From positions 62,001-126,000 of the forward strand of contig NZ_BBQH01000011.1 of assembly GCF_018397995.1 (NCBI RefSeq): a DNA stretch of 64,000 nt, read 5' to 3'. Position 1 is the first letter of the stretch. Each line of letters begins with the position of its first letter. Positions 25,609 to 33,890 of this stretch are shown one piece after another. The stretch comes from Rhizomonospora bruguierae (GTDB taxonomy: Bacteria; Actinomycetota; Actinomycetes; Mycobacteriales; Micromonosporaceae). Under the pieces are notes generated by a model. That model had not been told where the DNA came from, did no database searches, and saw only the letters and a list, made by a program, of their open reading frames with translations. The position numbers and the translations under genes are program-made.

Positions 25609-26739
25609 CTAGGCGGCGACGATGCGCTGCCGCTCGACGAGCCACCACGCGAGCACCGGCTGGCCGATGCCCAGCTTGCTTTCCGTGGCGTCGAGCCGGG
25701 CCCGACCGACCGCGTTGCCCCGGCCCAGGGACAGCACGGCCGTGCGGTAGGCGCCCATGTACTCGATGTCGCGGATGGTCGCCGGCACCGAGGTGGCCCC
25801 CGGTGGTACGACGCCATCGCCGGCCACGAGGCGCACGTCCTCGGGTCGTACCACCAGCGCGCTGCGCCCGCCGGCCCCGACCCGGGGCGACACCGTGCGG
25901 GAGTCGACCGGCCAGGTCTGGTCCTCCCAGGTACCGGTGCCCTCGGCCACCCGGGAGAGTTCGAAGACGTTCGAGTCGCCGAGGAACCTGGCCGTGAACA
26001 GCGTCTCCGGGCTCTGGTAAAGGGCCTCGGGGGTGCCGACCTGCTCGATGCGTCCGTTGTTGAACAGCGCGATCCGGTCGGACAGGTTCATCGCCTCCTC
26101 CTGGTCGTGAGTGACGAAGACAAACGTCGAACCCACTTCCCGGTGGATGCGCCGGATCTCCAGTTGCAGCGTGGCGCGCAGGTTGCGGTCCAGCGCCCCG
26201 AGCGGCTCGTCGAGCAGCAGCGCCTTCGGGCCGAAGACGATGGCCCGCGCGAGCGCGACCCGCTGCTGCTGGCCGCCGGACAGCTGGGCCGGGAAGTGGC
26301 CGTCGCGGCCGGTCAGTTGCACCAGGTCGAGCACCTCGGCGACCTTGCGGGTGATGTCGGCCTTGGGCAGCTTGCGTTCCCTGAGCGGGTAGGCGACGTT
26401 CTGCGCGACCGTCATGTGCGGGAACAGGGCGTAGTTCTGGAAGAGCATGCCCAGGTTCCGCTTGTGCGAGGGCAGTTCGCTCACGTCGGCCCCGTTGAGC
26501 GAGATCGTGCCCGCGGTGAGGGTCTCGAACCCGGCGATGAGGTTGAGCGTGGTGGTCTTGCCGGAGCCGCTCGGCCCGAGCAGGGTCATGAACTCACCCG
26601 GTTCGATGGTGAGCGACACGTCGTCGACGGCCGGGACCGCCAGCCCGTAGTCCTTGGTGACGTTGGCCAGACGGATCCGGGTCCCGGCCCGTGGCGGTAG
26701 CGGCGCCGGAGCGGCAGCGTGGGACGTGGTGACGGACAT
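25609..26739 (-). CDS. PotA-like ABC ATPase
   Basis: The protein has 376 aa with complete motifs: Walker A GPSGSGKTTTLNL (about 54-66), Q-loop LFQNYALFPHM, signature LSGGQQQRVALARA, Walker B ALLLDEPLGALDR and His switch FVTHDQEEA. A TOBE domain follows (SALVVRPEDVRLVAGDG). It belongs to the four-gene PotABCD-type importer of the catabolic island, 12 bp after the second permease on the minus strand. Confidence 0.92.
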   Translation of the reverse strand: MSVTTSHAAAPAPLPPRAGTRIRLANVTKDYGLAVPAVDDVSLTIEPGEFMTLLGPSGSGKTTTLNLIAGFETLTAGTISLNGADVSELPSHKRNLGMLFQNYALFPHMTVAQNVAYPLRERKLPKADITRKVAEVLDLVQLTGRDGHFPAQLSGGQQQRVALARAIVFGPKALLLDEPLGALDRNLRATLQLEIRRIHREVGSTFVFVTHDQEEAMNLSDRIALFNNGRIEQVGTPEALYQSPETLFTARFLGDSNVFELSRVAEGTGTWEDQTWPVDSRTVSPRVGAGGRSALVVRPEDVRLVAGDGVVPPGATSVPATIRDIEYMGAYRTAVLSLGRGNAVGRARLDATESKLGIGQPVLAWWLVERQRIVAA

Positions 26740-26751
26740 CGGCGCTCCCTC

Positions 26752-27624
26752 CTATCTGGACTTTCTCCGGGTGCCCACGAACTGCAGGACGAGGCAGAGG
26801 ACGGTGACCGCGATAACCACGACGCTGGACGACGCGGCGATCGTCGGGTCGATCTCGACGGTGACGCTGTTGTACATCTGGACCGGGAGCGTCTGGAACC
26901 GCGGCGAGCGCAGGAACAGCGCGATCACCACCTCGTCGAACGAGGTGACGAACGCGAAGATGGCGCCGGTGACGATGCCCCGGCTGATCAGCGGCATCGT
27001 GACCCGCAGGAACGTCCGCCACGGCGGGGCGCCCAGCGAGGCGGACGCGCGCAGCAGCTTCGGGTCGAACCCGCCCAGGGCACTGGTCACCGACACGAGC
27101 ACGAACGGCACGCCGATCACGGCGTGGGCCAGCACGTAGCCGCCGAGCGATCCGACCAGGTGCCACTTCAGGAACGAGATGTACACCGCGACCGCGATGA
27201 CGATCGCCGGCGTGACGATCGAGATCATCAGCAGGGTCCGCACGAGCCGCGCCAGCCGGCCGGTCAGGTGGTGCAGGCCGAGCGCGGCCGCGGTGCCCAC
27301 CACGGTGGCCAGCAGGGCGGCCAGCAGGGCCACCAGCACCGAGTTGCGCAGCGATTGCAGCCAGACCTTGTGCGTGAAGAAGTTCTCGTACAGCTGGAAC
27401 GAGAAGCCCTTCGGCGGGAACTGGAACGTCGTGGCCGTGCTGAAGCTCATCGGGATGACGAACAGCGTCGGCAGGATGAAGTACAGCCCGACCAGGGCGA
27501 CGACGATCCGGAGCCACCAGGGGATCGGGTCCACCCCGCGCTCGCGGCGCCGGGGCCGGCGCGGCCGGCGGGCGGTTCGGACCTCGGCCGGCTCGGTGTC
27601 GGTGTCACGCAACGCCGTGGTCAT
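26752..27624 (-). CDS. PotC-like ABC permease
   Basis: The protein has 290 aa. After a 40-residue basic cytosolic head (RTARRPRRPRRRERG) come six membrane segments, the first RIVVALVGLYFILPTLFVIP. The coupling loop is LRASASLGAPPWRTFLRVTM (about residue 190). Start ATG 27624 overlaps the stop of the PotB-like gene by ATGA. Confidence 0.9.
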   Translation of the reverse strand: MTTALRDTDTEPAEVRTARRPRRPRRRERGVDPIPWWLRIVVALVGLYFILPTLFVIPMSFSTATTFQFPPKGFSFQLYENFFTHKVWLQSLRNSVLVALLAALLATVVGTAAALGLHHLTGRLARLVRTLLMISIVTPAIVIAVAVYISFLKWHLVGSLGGYVLAHAVIGVPFVLVSVTSALGGFDPKLLRASASLGAPPWRTFLRVTMPLISRGIVTGAIFAFVTSFDEVVIALFLRSPRFQTLPVQMYNSVTVEIDPTIAASSSVVVIAVTVLCLVLQFVGTRRKSR

Positions 27625-28490
27625 GTCCTGTCCTTCGTCCGGGAGGCCGCGACGACGCCGATGGCCGAGATCGTGCCGCCGAAGCGGTTGGCCCAGGCCA
27701 CGAGCACGAGCGTGATGACCAGCACGAGGAAGCCCAGCGCGCCGGCACCGGCGAAGTCGAGCAGCTGGGTCGTGCGCTGGCCGAGCAGCTGGGCGACCAG
27801 CGACTCCTTCGGCGTGCCGAGCAGGGCCGGCGTGACGTAGAAGCCGAGGCTGAGCGTGAACACGAGGATCAGGCCGGCCACGACGCCGCCGCGCGACAGC
27901 GGCCAGTACACCTTCCAGAACGCCTTCAGCGGATGCGAGCCGAGGCCGCGGGCGGCCAGCAGCAGCCGCCGGTCGATGCCGCTGAGCGCGCTGAACAGCG
28001 GCAGCACCATGAACGGCAGCAGCACCTGGCTCATCGCGACGGTCACCCCGGCCACCGAGCCGTAGAGCACGACGTCCAGGCCGAACAGCTTGAGGAACGA
28101 GTGCACCGGCCCGTTGCGCTGCAGGATGACGATCCAGGCGAAGTTGCGGGCCATGACCGAGGTCCAGAACGGGATCAGCACGATCACCAGCAGGATGCCG
28201 CGCAGCCGGGGCCCGACCCGGGTCATCACGTACGCGTAGGGGTAGCCGAGCAGGAACGCGATGAGGGTGACCATCGCGGCCGTCGTGGCCGTGCGGAGCA
28301 GCACCTTGAGGGTGACGCCGTCGGTGAACAGCGTCGCGTAGTGCTCCAGCGTGAAGTCCGACCGTCCGACGCTGCGGTACACGCTGTTGACCAGCGGCAC
28401 GAGCAGGATCGCGGTGAGCAGGGCCAGCGCCGGCACGAGGAACAGCCAGTGCGGGCTCGGGGTGCGCCACCGCTTCGGGGCACGCGCCAT
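27621..28490 (-). CDS. PotB-like ABC permease
   Basis: The protein has 289 aa. GGAGG lies 5 bp before ATG 28490 and settles the start. There are six membrane segments (first LFLVPALALLTAILLVPLV), and the coupling loop LLLAARGLGSHPLKAFWKVY lies near residue 180. It is the first transporter gene after the second IclR regulator on the minus strand, with 50 bp between them, so the regulator and importer probably form one transcript. Confidence 0.9.
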   Translation of the reverse strand: MARAPKRWRTPSPHWLFLVPALALLTAILLVPLVNSVYRSVGRSDFTLEHYATLFTDGVTLKVLLRTATTAAMVTLIAFLLGYPYAYVMTRVGPRLRGILLVIVLIPFWTSVMARNFAWIVILQRNGPVHSFLKLFGLDVVLYGSVAGVTVAMSQVLLPFMVLPLFSALSGIDRRLLLAARGLGSHPLKAFWKVYWPLSRGGVVAGLILVFTLSLGFYVTPALLGTPKESLVAQLLGQRTTQLLDFAGAGALGFLVLVITLVLVAWANRFGGTISAIGVVAASRTKDRT

Positions 28491-28540
28491 GGTCACCTCC
28501 GCCTTCCTCCCGCCGTCGCGGGCTCGCCCGTCGTGCATGG

Positions 28541-29323
28541 CTAACCCGCGAGCATCGAACTGAGGGTGTGTGCCGCCCGCTCGAGCGCCTCGACGCGCTC
28601 CCCTCCGTGGTCGGCGTTGAGCATCGTGGTCGTGCCGAGCAGCGCCATCGCGGCCTGCACCTCGTTGGCGGCGAAGACCGGCACGGCGGCCGAGGCCAGA
28701 CCCTCCCGGTCGAGCAGGGCCGCCCAGGCGATCCGGTGGCGCCGCACGCCGGCCAGCACCTCGCGCTCCTTGGCGGCCTCGGCCGGGCTGAGGGTCGCGT
28801 GGGCGCGGGTCACCGCGGCCGGGTCGGTTTGGAACGCCAGCAGCACCCGGGTCTGGGCCGCCTTGAGCTCGAGCACCGTGCCGACCCGGACGGTCAGGAT
28901 GATGGTGCCCTCCCATGCCTCCTCGACCAGGGTCACCACCGCGCCCGAGCGGCCCAGGAAGCTCAGCACCGTCGTGAGGCCGGTGGCGTCGGAGAGATGC
29001 CGCATGATGGCCGGCGCGAACGTGAGGACCTGCTGGCGGACCGACACCAGCGCGGAGAGCTGGTCGAGCAGCGGGCCGGGGCCGAACGACGTGCTCAGGA
29101 AGCCGGCCCGTTGCAGGGACTGGAGGTAGCGCCGGGCGGTCGTGCGGTTCATGCCGAGCCGCTCGGCCACCAGCGCGGCCGTGAGGCTGCGGGTGTCCTG
29201 GTTGAGCAGCGCGAGGACGTTCGCCGCCCGCTCGATCGACTGGATCTCGGTTCGGTCGGGGTCCAGTGTGACCGGCGGCGGGTCGGCGGGAGCCGGGCCA
29301 GCGGTGTCGTGGCCGATGCGCAT
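28541..29323 (-). CDS. IclR-family transcriptional regulator 2
   Basis: The protein has 260 aa. ATG 29323 follows GAGGAGG, which decides against longer frames. HTH residues are LTAALVAERLGMNRTTARRY (about 45-64). The sensor domain runs from SVRQQVLTFAPAIMRHLSDA to the end. It faces the DUF6282 operon across a 207-bp divergent region with an inverted repeat and a strong promoter, so it is the best candidate for controlling both arms of the island. It is clearly a different paralogue from the regulator at 23610-24377. Confidence 0.9.
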   Translation of the reverse strand: MRIGHDTAGPAPADPPPVTLDPDRTEIQSIERAANVLALLNQDTRSLTAALVAERLGMNRTTARRYLQSLQRAGFLSTSFGPGPLLDQLSALVSVRQQVLTFAPAIMRHLSDATGLTTVLSFLGRSGAVVTLVEEAWEGTIILTVRVGTVLELKAAQTRVLLAFQTDPAAVTRAHATLSPAEAAKEREVLAGVRRHRIAWAALLDREGLASAAVPVFAANEVQAAMALLGTTTMLNADHGGERVEALERAAHTLSSMLAG

Positions 29324-29384
29324 ACTCCCACCTCCTCGTGCGGGTCGTCCTCGGTTTGGAGTGGTGTCAGTAGAGCAGCCGGAA

Positions 29385-29420
29385 GTTCGTGATGCAACCC
29401 CCAGATGTCGCATTGTGAAC
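29385..29420. promoter_or_regulatory. imperfect inverted repeat, candidate IclR operator
   Basis: Arms GTTCGTGATGC (29385-29395) and GCATTGTGAAC (29410-29420) match at 8 of 11 positions, with the differences in the middle of each arm. The site lies between the two divergent starts, upstream of the plus-strand -35 box. Confidence 0.4.
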
Positions 29421-29461
29421 AGTCAACCGGCCGATCGCAGCTCTCACGTCGGAAGGTGAGG

Positions 29462-29490
29462 TGGACAGTGGTACCTCCTGATCGTAATAT
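29462..29490 (+). promoter_or_regulatory. strong sigma-70-type promoter of the DUF6282 operon
   Basis: TGGACA (29462-29467), a 17-bp spacer and TAATAT (29485-29490) make the best housekeeping promoter in the window. Transcription should start near 29497, giving a leader of about 34 nt with GAGGAGG before ATG 29531. Confidence 0.75.
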
Positions 29491-29530
29491 GAACCGCGAT
29501 CACACAATCCGAACATGAGGAGGCTCTCGG

Positions 29531-30451
29531 ATGCTGACCGCCGAGCAGGCACGCACACCGTCACCCGGGCTGCTGAAGGTTCTGCACGGCGCCGTCGACC
29601 TCCACTGCCACTCCGGCCCGAGCCCGTTCCCCCGCCGGTTCGACCACGTCGAAGCCTCGTACGAGGGCGCGCGGATCAACATGCGGGCGATCCTGTGCAA
29701 GTCGCACCACCACAACACCGTCATGGACCTGCTGGCCATGCGCACCCCGCTGGCGGACGCCCCGACGCCGATGTACGGCGGGGTCGCGCTCAACTCCGAG
29801 GTCGGCGGGATCAACCCCTCCGCCGTCGCGGTGGCCATCACCATGGGCGGGCGCTGCGTGTGGGGCCCCACCGTGTCGGCCGCCCAGCACATCCACGCGC
29901 ACAGCCACGACGACGGCTTCCCGAGCGCGACCGGCAACCTGTACGAGAAGGAGGTGTCCATCTTCGACGCCTCCGGAGCCGTCTCCGCGGAGACCGACCT
30001 GGTCACCCGCCTGGTCGCCGAGGCCGGAATCCTGCTGACCGGGGGCCACCTCGACGGCGAGTCGATGAAGGCGTTCTTCAAGACGGCCAGCGCCAACGGC
30101 GTCAAGCGGATCCTGTTGCACCACCCGGACTTCATCGTCAACGCCTCCGACGCCGACATCGAGGAGATGCTGGGCTACGGCGCGTTCGTCGAGCACGAGC
30201 TGTCGATGTACCACCCCGCGGTGCCGGCGCCCGGCTTCAAGATCGAGCGGCTGGTGAACTGGATCCGGAAGATCGGCCCGGAGCGGACGGTCATCAACTC
30301 CGACCTCGGGCAGCAGGGCAACCCGCTGCCGGTGGACGCCTACCTCCTGATCGTGCAGCAGCTGCTCGACCACGGCATCTCCGCGGCCGACGTGCGCCAG
30401 ATGATCTGCCGCAACACGGCCTTCCTGCTCGGCCTGGAAGAGACGAACTGA
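29531..30451 (+). CDS. DUF6282-type metal-dependent hydrolase-like protein
   Basis: The protein has 306 aa. HGAVDLHCHSGPSPFPRRFD (about 19-38) is a D-x-H-x-H metal motif like that of amidohydrolase/PHP-type enzymes. More candidate ligands follow: CKSHHHNTVMD, LTGGHLDGESM, LLHHPDF and NSDLGQQGNP. I believe the family is DUF6282 (from memory), whose reaction is not established. It is the first gene of a seven-gene operon behind the strong promoter, so it probably acts early in the pathway, for example opening or hydrolysing the imported substrate. Its stop overlaps the next start by one base. Confidence 0.75.
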   Translation: MLTAEQARTPSPGLLKVLHGAVDLHCHSGPSPFPRRFDHVEASYEGARINMRAILCKSHHHNTVMDLLAMRTPLADAPTPMYGGVALNSEVGGINPSAVAVAITMGGRCVWGPTVSAAQHIHAHSHDDGFPSATGNLYEKEVSIFDASGAVSAETDLVTRLVAEAGILLTGGHLDGESMKAFFKTASANGVKRILLHHPDFIVNASDADIEEMLGYGAFVEHELSMYHPAVPAPGFKIERLVNWIRKIGPERTVINSDLGQQGNPLPVDAYLLIVQQLLDHGISAADVRQMICRNTAFLLGLEETN

Positions 30452-31401
30452 TGCGCGGGGCCGACAAGGTCATCATCACCACGGCGGTGACGGGCTCCGT
30501 CCACGTCCCCTCCCAGAGCCCCCACCTGCCGCTCTCGGCCGACCAGGTGGTGCGGGCCGCCCTCGGGGCGGTCGAGGCCGGATCGGCCATCGTGCACCTG
30601 CACGCCCGGCACCCCGACGGCCGGCCGGCGTTCGAGCCCGAGGTCTTCGAGCAGATCATCCCGCGGATCACCGAGCGCACCGACGCCGTCATCAACATCA
30701 CCACCGGCGGCTCGTCGGCGATGTCGATGGAGCAGCGGCTGGCCGCCGCCGTGCGGTTCCGGCCCGAGCTGGCATCGATGAACATGGGCTCGATGAACTT
30801 CGTGTACTCCGACATCGCCGACCGGGTGACCGACTGGAAGTACGCGTGGGAAGAGCCGTACGTGCGCAACACCTACGCCCACCCGTTCGTCAACACCTTC
30901 GACCGGATCGAGCACACCCTGCGCACGCTCGGTGAGGTCGGCACCCGGTTCGAGTACGAGTGCTACGACATCGGGCACCTGTACTCGCTGGCCTACTTCG
31001 TCGACAAGGGCCTGGCCACGCCGCCCCTGCTGATCCAGGGCGTGTTCGGCATCCTGGGCGGCATCGGCGCGGACCACGAGAACCTCGAGCACATGGTGCG
31101 GATCGCCGACAAGCTGTTCGGCGACGACTACTCGTTCTCCGCGTTCGCCGCCGGGCGGGCCCAGATGCGGTTCGGCACGCACAGCGCCTGGCTCGGCGGG
31201 CACGTGCGGGTCGGGCTCGAGGACAGCCTGTGGATCGGCAAGGGGCGCCTCGCCGAGAGCAACGCCCAGCAGGTCACCAAGATCCGGAACGTCATCGAGG
31301 ACCTGGGCAAGGAAATCGCCACACCAGCCGATGCCCGCGCCATGCTCGCGCTGCGCGGCGCCGAGGGCATCGCGGCCACAGACGGGAGCGCGCTCGCATG
31401 A
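30451..31401 (+). CDS. beta-keto acid cleavage enzyme (BKACE, DUF849)
   Basis: The protein has 316 aa, a zinc-dependent TIM barrel. AIVHLHARHPDGRPAF (about 46-61) holds the two metal His residues, INITTGGSSAMSMEQR the next loop, and ASMNMGSMNF the region that binds the keto acid. Characterised relatives (3-keto-5-aminohexanoate cleavage enzyme) condense a beta-keto acid with acetyl-CoA and release acetoacetate and a CoA ester; specificity across the family is broad. ATG 30451 touches the stop of the DUF6282 gene. This is the most informative enzyme of the island: the route should pass through a beta-keto acid. Confidence 0.88.
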   Translation: MRGADKVIITTAVTGSVHVPSQSPHLPLSADQVVRAALGAVEAGSAIVHLHARHPDGRPAFEPEVFEQIIPRITERTDAVINITTGGSSAMSMEQRLAAAVRFRPELASMNMGSMNFVYSDIADRVTDWKYAWEEPYVRNTYAHPFVNTFDRIEHTLRTLGEVGTRFEYECYDIGHLYSLAYFVDKGLATPPLLIQGVFGILGGIGADHENLEHMVRIADKLFGDDYSFSAFAAGRAQMRFGTHSAWLGGHVRVGLEDSLWIGKGRLAESNAQQVTKIRNVIEDLGKEIATPADARAMLALRGAEGIAATDGSALA

Positions 31402-32309
31402 CCACGTACGCGGCAGACGACATCCGGTCGCAGTTGGCGGCCCCGACACCCGCCCGGGCGGTGGACCCGGCCACGCCCATCAAACCCTCGCAGTGGATCG
31501 AGTTCCACCACCTCCCCCCGTCCGAGGTCGCCCCGAACGGCAGCCGGACCTGGATCGCCCGGGCGGCCAACCTGGTGCTCGCCTACACCGAGGCCAGGGC
31601 CGGGGACGTGTTCGCCCGCACCGGCCAGCCGGACGAGTACACGGTGCTGATGTACTCCGACAGCGCTCCGGTGACCGTGACCGGCGGCGGCCGCACGGAG
31701 TCCGTCGCCGAGGAGTCCTTCGTGGTCGTACCGCCGGGCGACAGCGAGATCCGGGTCGACGGCGACGGGACCCTCATCCGGCTGTTCTCGGCCCGGGCCG
31801 ACGACCTGCGCGAGGGCGCGCTCAACGCCGGCGCGTACGCCGAGCCGGACCAGCGGGCGGCGCCGCTGGAGCCGTGGCCGGACCCGGTCGGCGGGTTCGC
31901 GCTGCGCGTCTACCGGCTGGCCGACACGCCGATCGCCCCGGGCCGGTTCGGGCGCATCTTCCGCACGACCAACCTGATGGTGAACTTCCTCGCCGAGGAG
32001 CCGGGTCCGCGCGACGTCCACAAGCTCTCGCCGCACCACCACGACGACTTCGAGCAGATCTCGCTGGCCGTCAAGGGCCGCTTCAAGCACCACATCCGCT
32101 ACCCGTGGGGCCCGGACTCGACCCGGTGGCGGGCCGACGAGAACCGCGAGATCGCCACCCCGTCGATCTGCGTCATCCCGCCACCGACCGTCCACACCAC
32201 CCAGGGCATCGGCGGCCATCAGCAGTTGATCGACATCTTCTCCCCGCCGCGGGCGGACTTCTCCGCCTCCGGGTGGGTCCTCAACGCCGACGACTACCCG
32301 GCCGGATGA
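31398..32309 (+). CDS. bicupin protein, function unknown
   Basis: The protein has 303 aa and starts in an ATGA overlap with the BKACE gene. Two cupin-like halves are visible: TVLMYSDSAPVTVTGGGRTE with FVVVPPGDSEIRVDG in the first, and HKLSPHHHDDFEQISLAVKG with CVIPPPTVHTTQGIG in the second. The second half has the H-x-H...E...H set needed to bind a metal (HHHDDFEQ, then VHTT); the first lacks it. It could be an isomerase or dioxygenase-like enzyme of the pathway, or a storage fold. I cannot choose between these. Confidence 0.7.
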   Translation: MTTYAADDIRSQLAAPTPARAVDPATPIKPSQWIEFHHLPPSEVAPNGSRTWIARAANLVLAYTEARAGDVFARTGQPDEYTVLMYSDSAPVTVTGGGRTESVAEESFVVVPPGDSEIRVDGDGTLIRLFSARADDLREGALNAGAYAEPDQRAAPLEPWPDPVGGFALRVYRLADTPIAPGRFGRIFRTTNLMVNFLAEEPGPRDVHKLSPHHHDDFEQISLAVKGRFKHHIRYPWGPDSTRWRADENREIATPSICVIPPPTVHTTQGIGGHQQLIDIFSPPRADFSASGWVLNADDYPAG

Positions 32310-33109
32310 CCGGCCCGCTCGCGGGGCGCAGCCTCCTGCGCGCCGCCCTGGCCGGCCCGGACGCCCCGGCCCTGGGGACGTGGGTCAAGCTGCCGGCGAT
32401 GGAGGCCATGGAACTGGTCGCCCTGGCCGGCTTCGACTTCGCCGTCATCGATCTGGAGCACTCACCGATCGACCTGGAGACGGCGTACCGGCTCATCGGA
32501 ACCGCGTTGTTCACCGGGGTCGCGCCGCTGGTGCGGGTCCCCGGCCTCGACCCGGGGCTCATCCAGCGGGTGCTCGACGCCGGGGCCGAGGGGATCATGG
32601 TGCCGCACGTCGACACCGTGGAGCAGGCCCGGACGGCGGTGTCGGCGGTCCGCTTCCCGCCGCTGGGGTCCCGGGGCATGGGCTCCACCAGCCGGGCCGG
32701 TGCCTGGGGTGCCCGCTCGCGCGAGGAGTACCTGCGTTACGGCCAGGAAGAGGTCGTGCTCATCGCCCAGATCGAGAGCGCGACCGGCGTCGCCAACGCG
32801 GGCCGGGTCGCCGCGGTGCCGGGGGTGGACGCGTTGCTGGTCGGCGTCGCCGACCTGTCGGTCAGCATGGGGCGGACCGAGCAGGATCCGGCCGTCGCCG
32901 AACTGGTCGCCCGTGCCGTCGGCCACGCCCGTGCGGCCGGCAAGCCGATCGGCGCCGCCCGTGGTGCCGAGGTCGCCGGCGTCCGCGCGGCCGTCGACGC
33001 CGGCTTCACGTTCGTCATGGTGAGTAACGACGCGAGCCTGCTGGGAGCCGCCGCGAAGAGCGCGGTCGAGGCCGCCCGGTCAGTACGGTTCGCCGACAGG
33101 AGGGGCTGA
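32306..33109 (+). CDS. HpcH/HpaI-type aldolase (citrate lyase-like)
   Basis: The protein has 267 aa and starts in an ATGA overlap with the bicupin gene. Metal and pyruvate-enolate residues of the HpcH family are visible: FDFAVIDLEHSPID (about 37-50), PLVRVPGLDPG, GAEGIMVPHVDTVEQA, LIAQIESATGVANAG (Glu metal ligand) and LLVGVADLSVSMG (Asp metal ligand). Such class II aldolases split 4-hydroxy-2-keto acids into pyruvate and an aldehyde. The SDR, Fe-ADH and ALDH encoded next would suit handling the aldehyde or an alcohol precursor. Confidence 0.88.
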   Translation: MTGPLAGRSLLRAALAGPDAPALGTWVKLPAMEAMELVALAGFDFAVIDLEHSPIDLETAYRLIGTALFTGVAPLVRVPGLDPGLIQRVLDAGAEGIMVPHVDTVEQARTAVSAVRFPPLGSRGMGSTSRAGAWGARSREEYLRYGQEEVVLIAQIESATGVANAGRVAAVPGVDALLVGVADLSVSMGRTEQDPAVAELVARAVGHARAAGKPIGAARGAEVAGVRAAVDAGFTFVMVSNDASLLGAAAKSAVEAARSVRFADRRG

Positions 33110-33116
33110 CAACCAG

Positions 33117-33890
33117 ATGCCTGACCCACAGATCAGCCGGCCGCTGCTGGCCGGCAAGGTCGTCCTCGTCGTTGGGGCCAGCGCCGGGATCGGGGCGGAC
33201 GCCGCCCGCGTGCTCGCCGCCGACGGTGCCTCGCTGATGCTCGTCGCCCGGTCCGAGGGACCGCTCGCGGCGGTCGCCAAGGAGCTCGAGTCGGCCGGGC
33301 ACGACGTCGCGTACACCACCGGCGACGTGGCGAACGCGGCCGACGTGGCCCGGTTCGTCGACGCGACGGTCGAGCGGTTCGGCCGGCTCGACGGGGCGTT
33401 CAACAACGCGGCGATGACCCAGGCCGGCCGGCTGGACGCCGTCTGCGAACCGGACTTCGACCGCATCATGGCGGTCAACGTGAAGGGCACCTGGCTGTGC
33501 ATCCGGGAGGAGGTGCGGGTCATGCTGCCCAACGGTGCCGGCGCGATCGTCAACGTGAGCAGCATCGGCGGGCTGCGCGGCAGTTCGGGGATGGGCGCGT
33601 ACCAGGCCAGCAAGCACGCCGTGATCGGCCTGACCCGCACCGCCGCCCACGACGTCGGCCCGCTCGGCATCCGGGTCAACGTGGTCGCTCCCGGGCCGAC
33701 CGAGACGCCGATGCTCGAGCAGACCCGGCTCGCGATCCCCGGCGGGGTGGAGGCCCGCATCGCGGCAACGCCGTTGCGCAAGGCGGGCACCGGGGCCGAG
33801 GTCGGCAACGCGGTCGCGTTCCTGCTCAGCGACCGGGCCAGTCACCTCAGCGGGGTCATCCTCCCGGTCGACGGTGGGTTCGTTGCCTGA
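33117..33890 (+). CDS. short-chain dehydrogenase/reductase
   Basis: The protein has 257 aa. Cofactor motif VVGASAGIGADAAR (about 16-29), NNAAM, catalytic Ser in IVNVSSIGG and the YQASK Tyr-Lys pair (about 162-166) are all present, and the C-terminus SGVILPVDGGF is typical of classical SDRs. It should oxidise or reduce a hydroxy/keto group of a pathway intermediate with NAD(P). The preceding aldolase gene ends 7 bp upstream; the next gene overlaps by 17 bp. Confidence 0.9.
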   Translation: MPDPQISRPLLAGKVVLVVGASAGIGADAARVLAADGASLMLVARSEGPLAAVAKELESAGHDVAYTTGDVANAADVARFVDATVERFGRLDGAFNNAAMTQAGRLDAVCEPDFDRIMAVNVKGTWLCIREEVRVMLPNGAGAIVNVSSIGGLRGSSGMGAYQASKHAVIGLTRTAAHDVGPLGIRVNVVAPGPTETPMLEQTRLAIPGGVEARIAATPLRKAGTGAEVGNAVAFLLSDRASHLSGVILPVDGGFVA

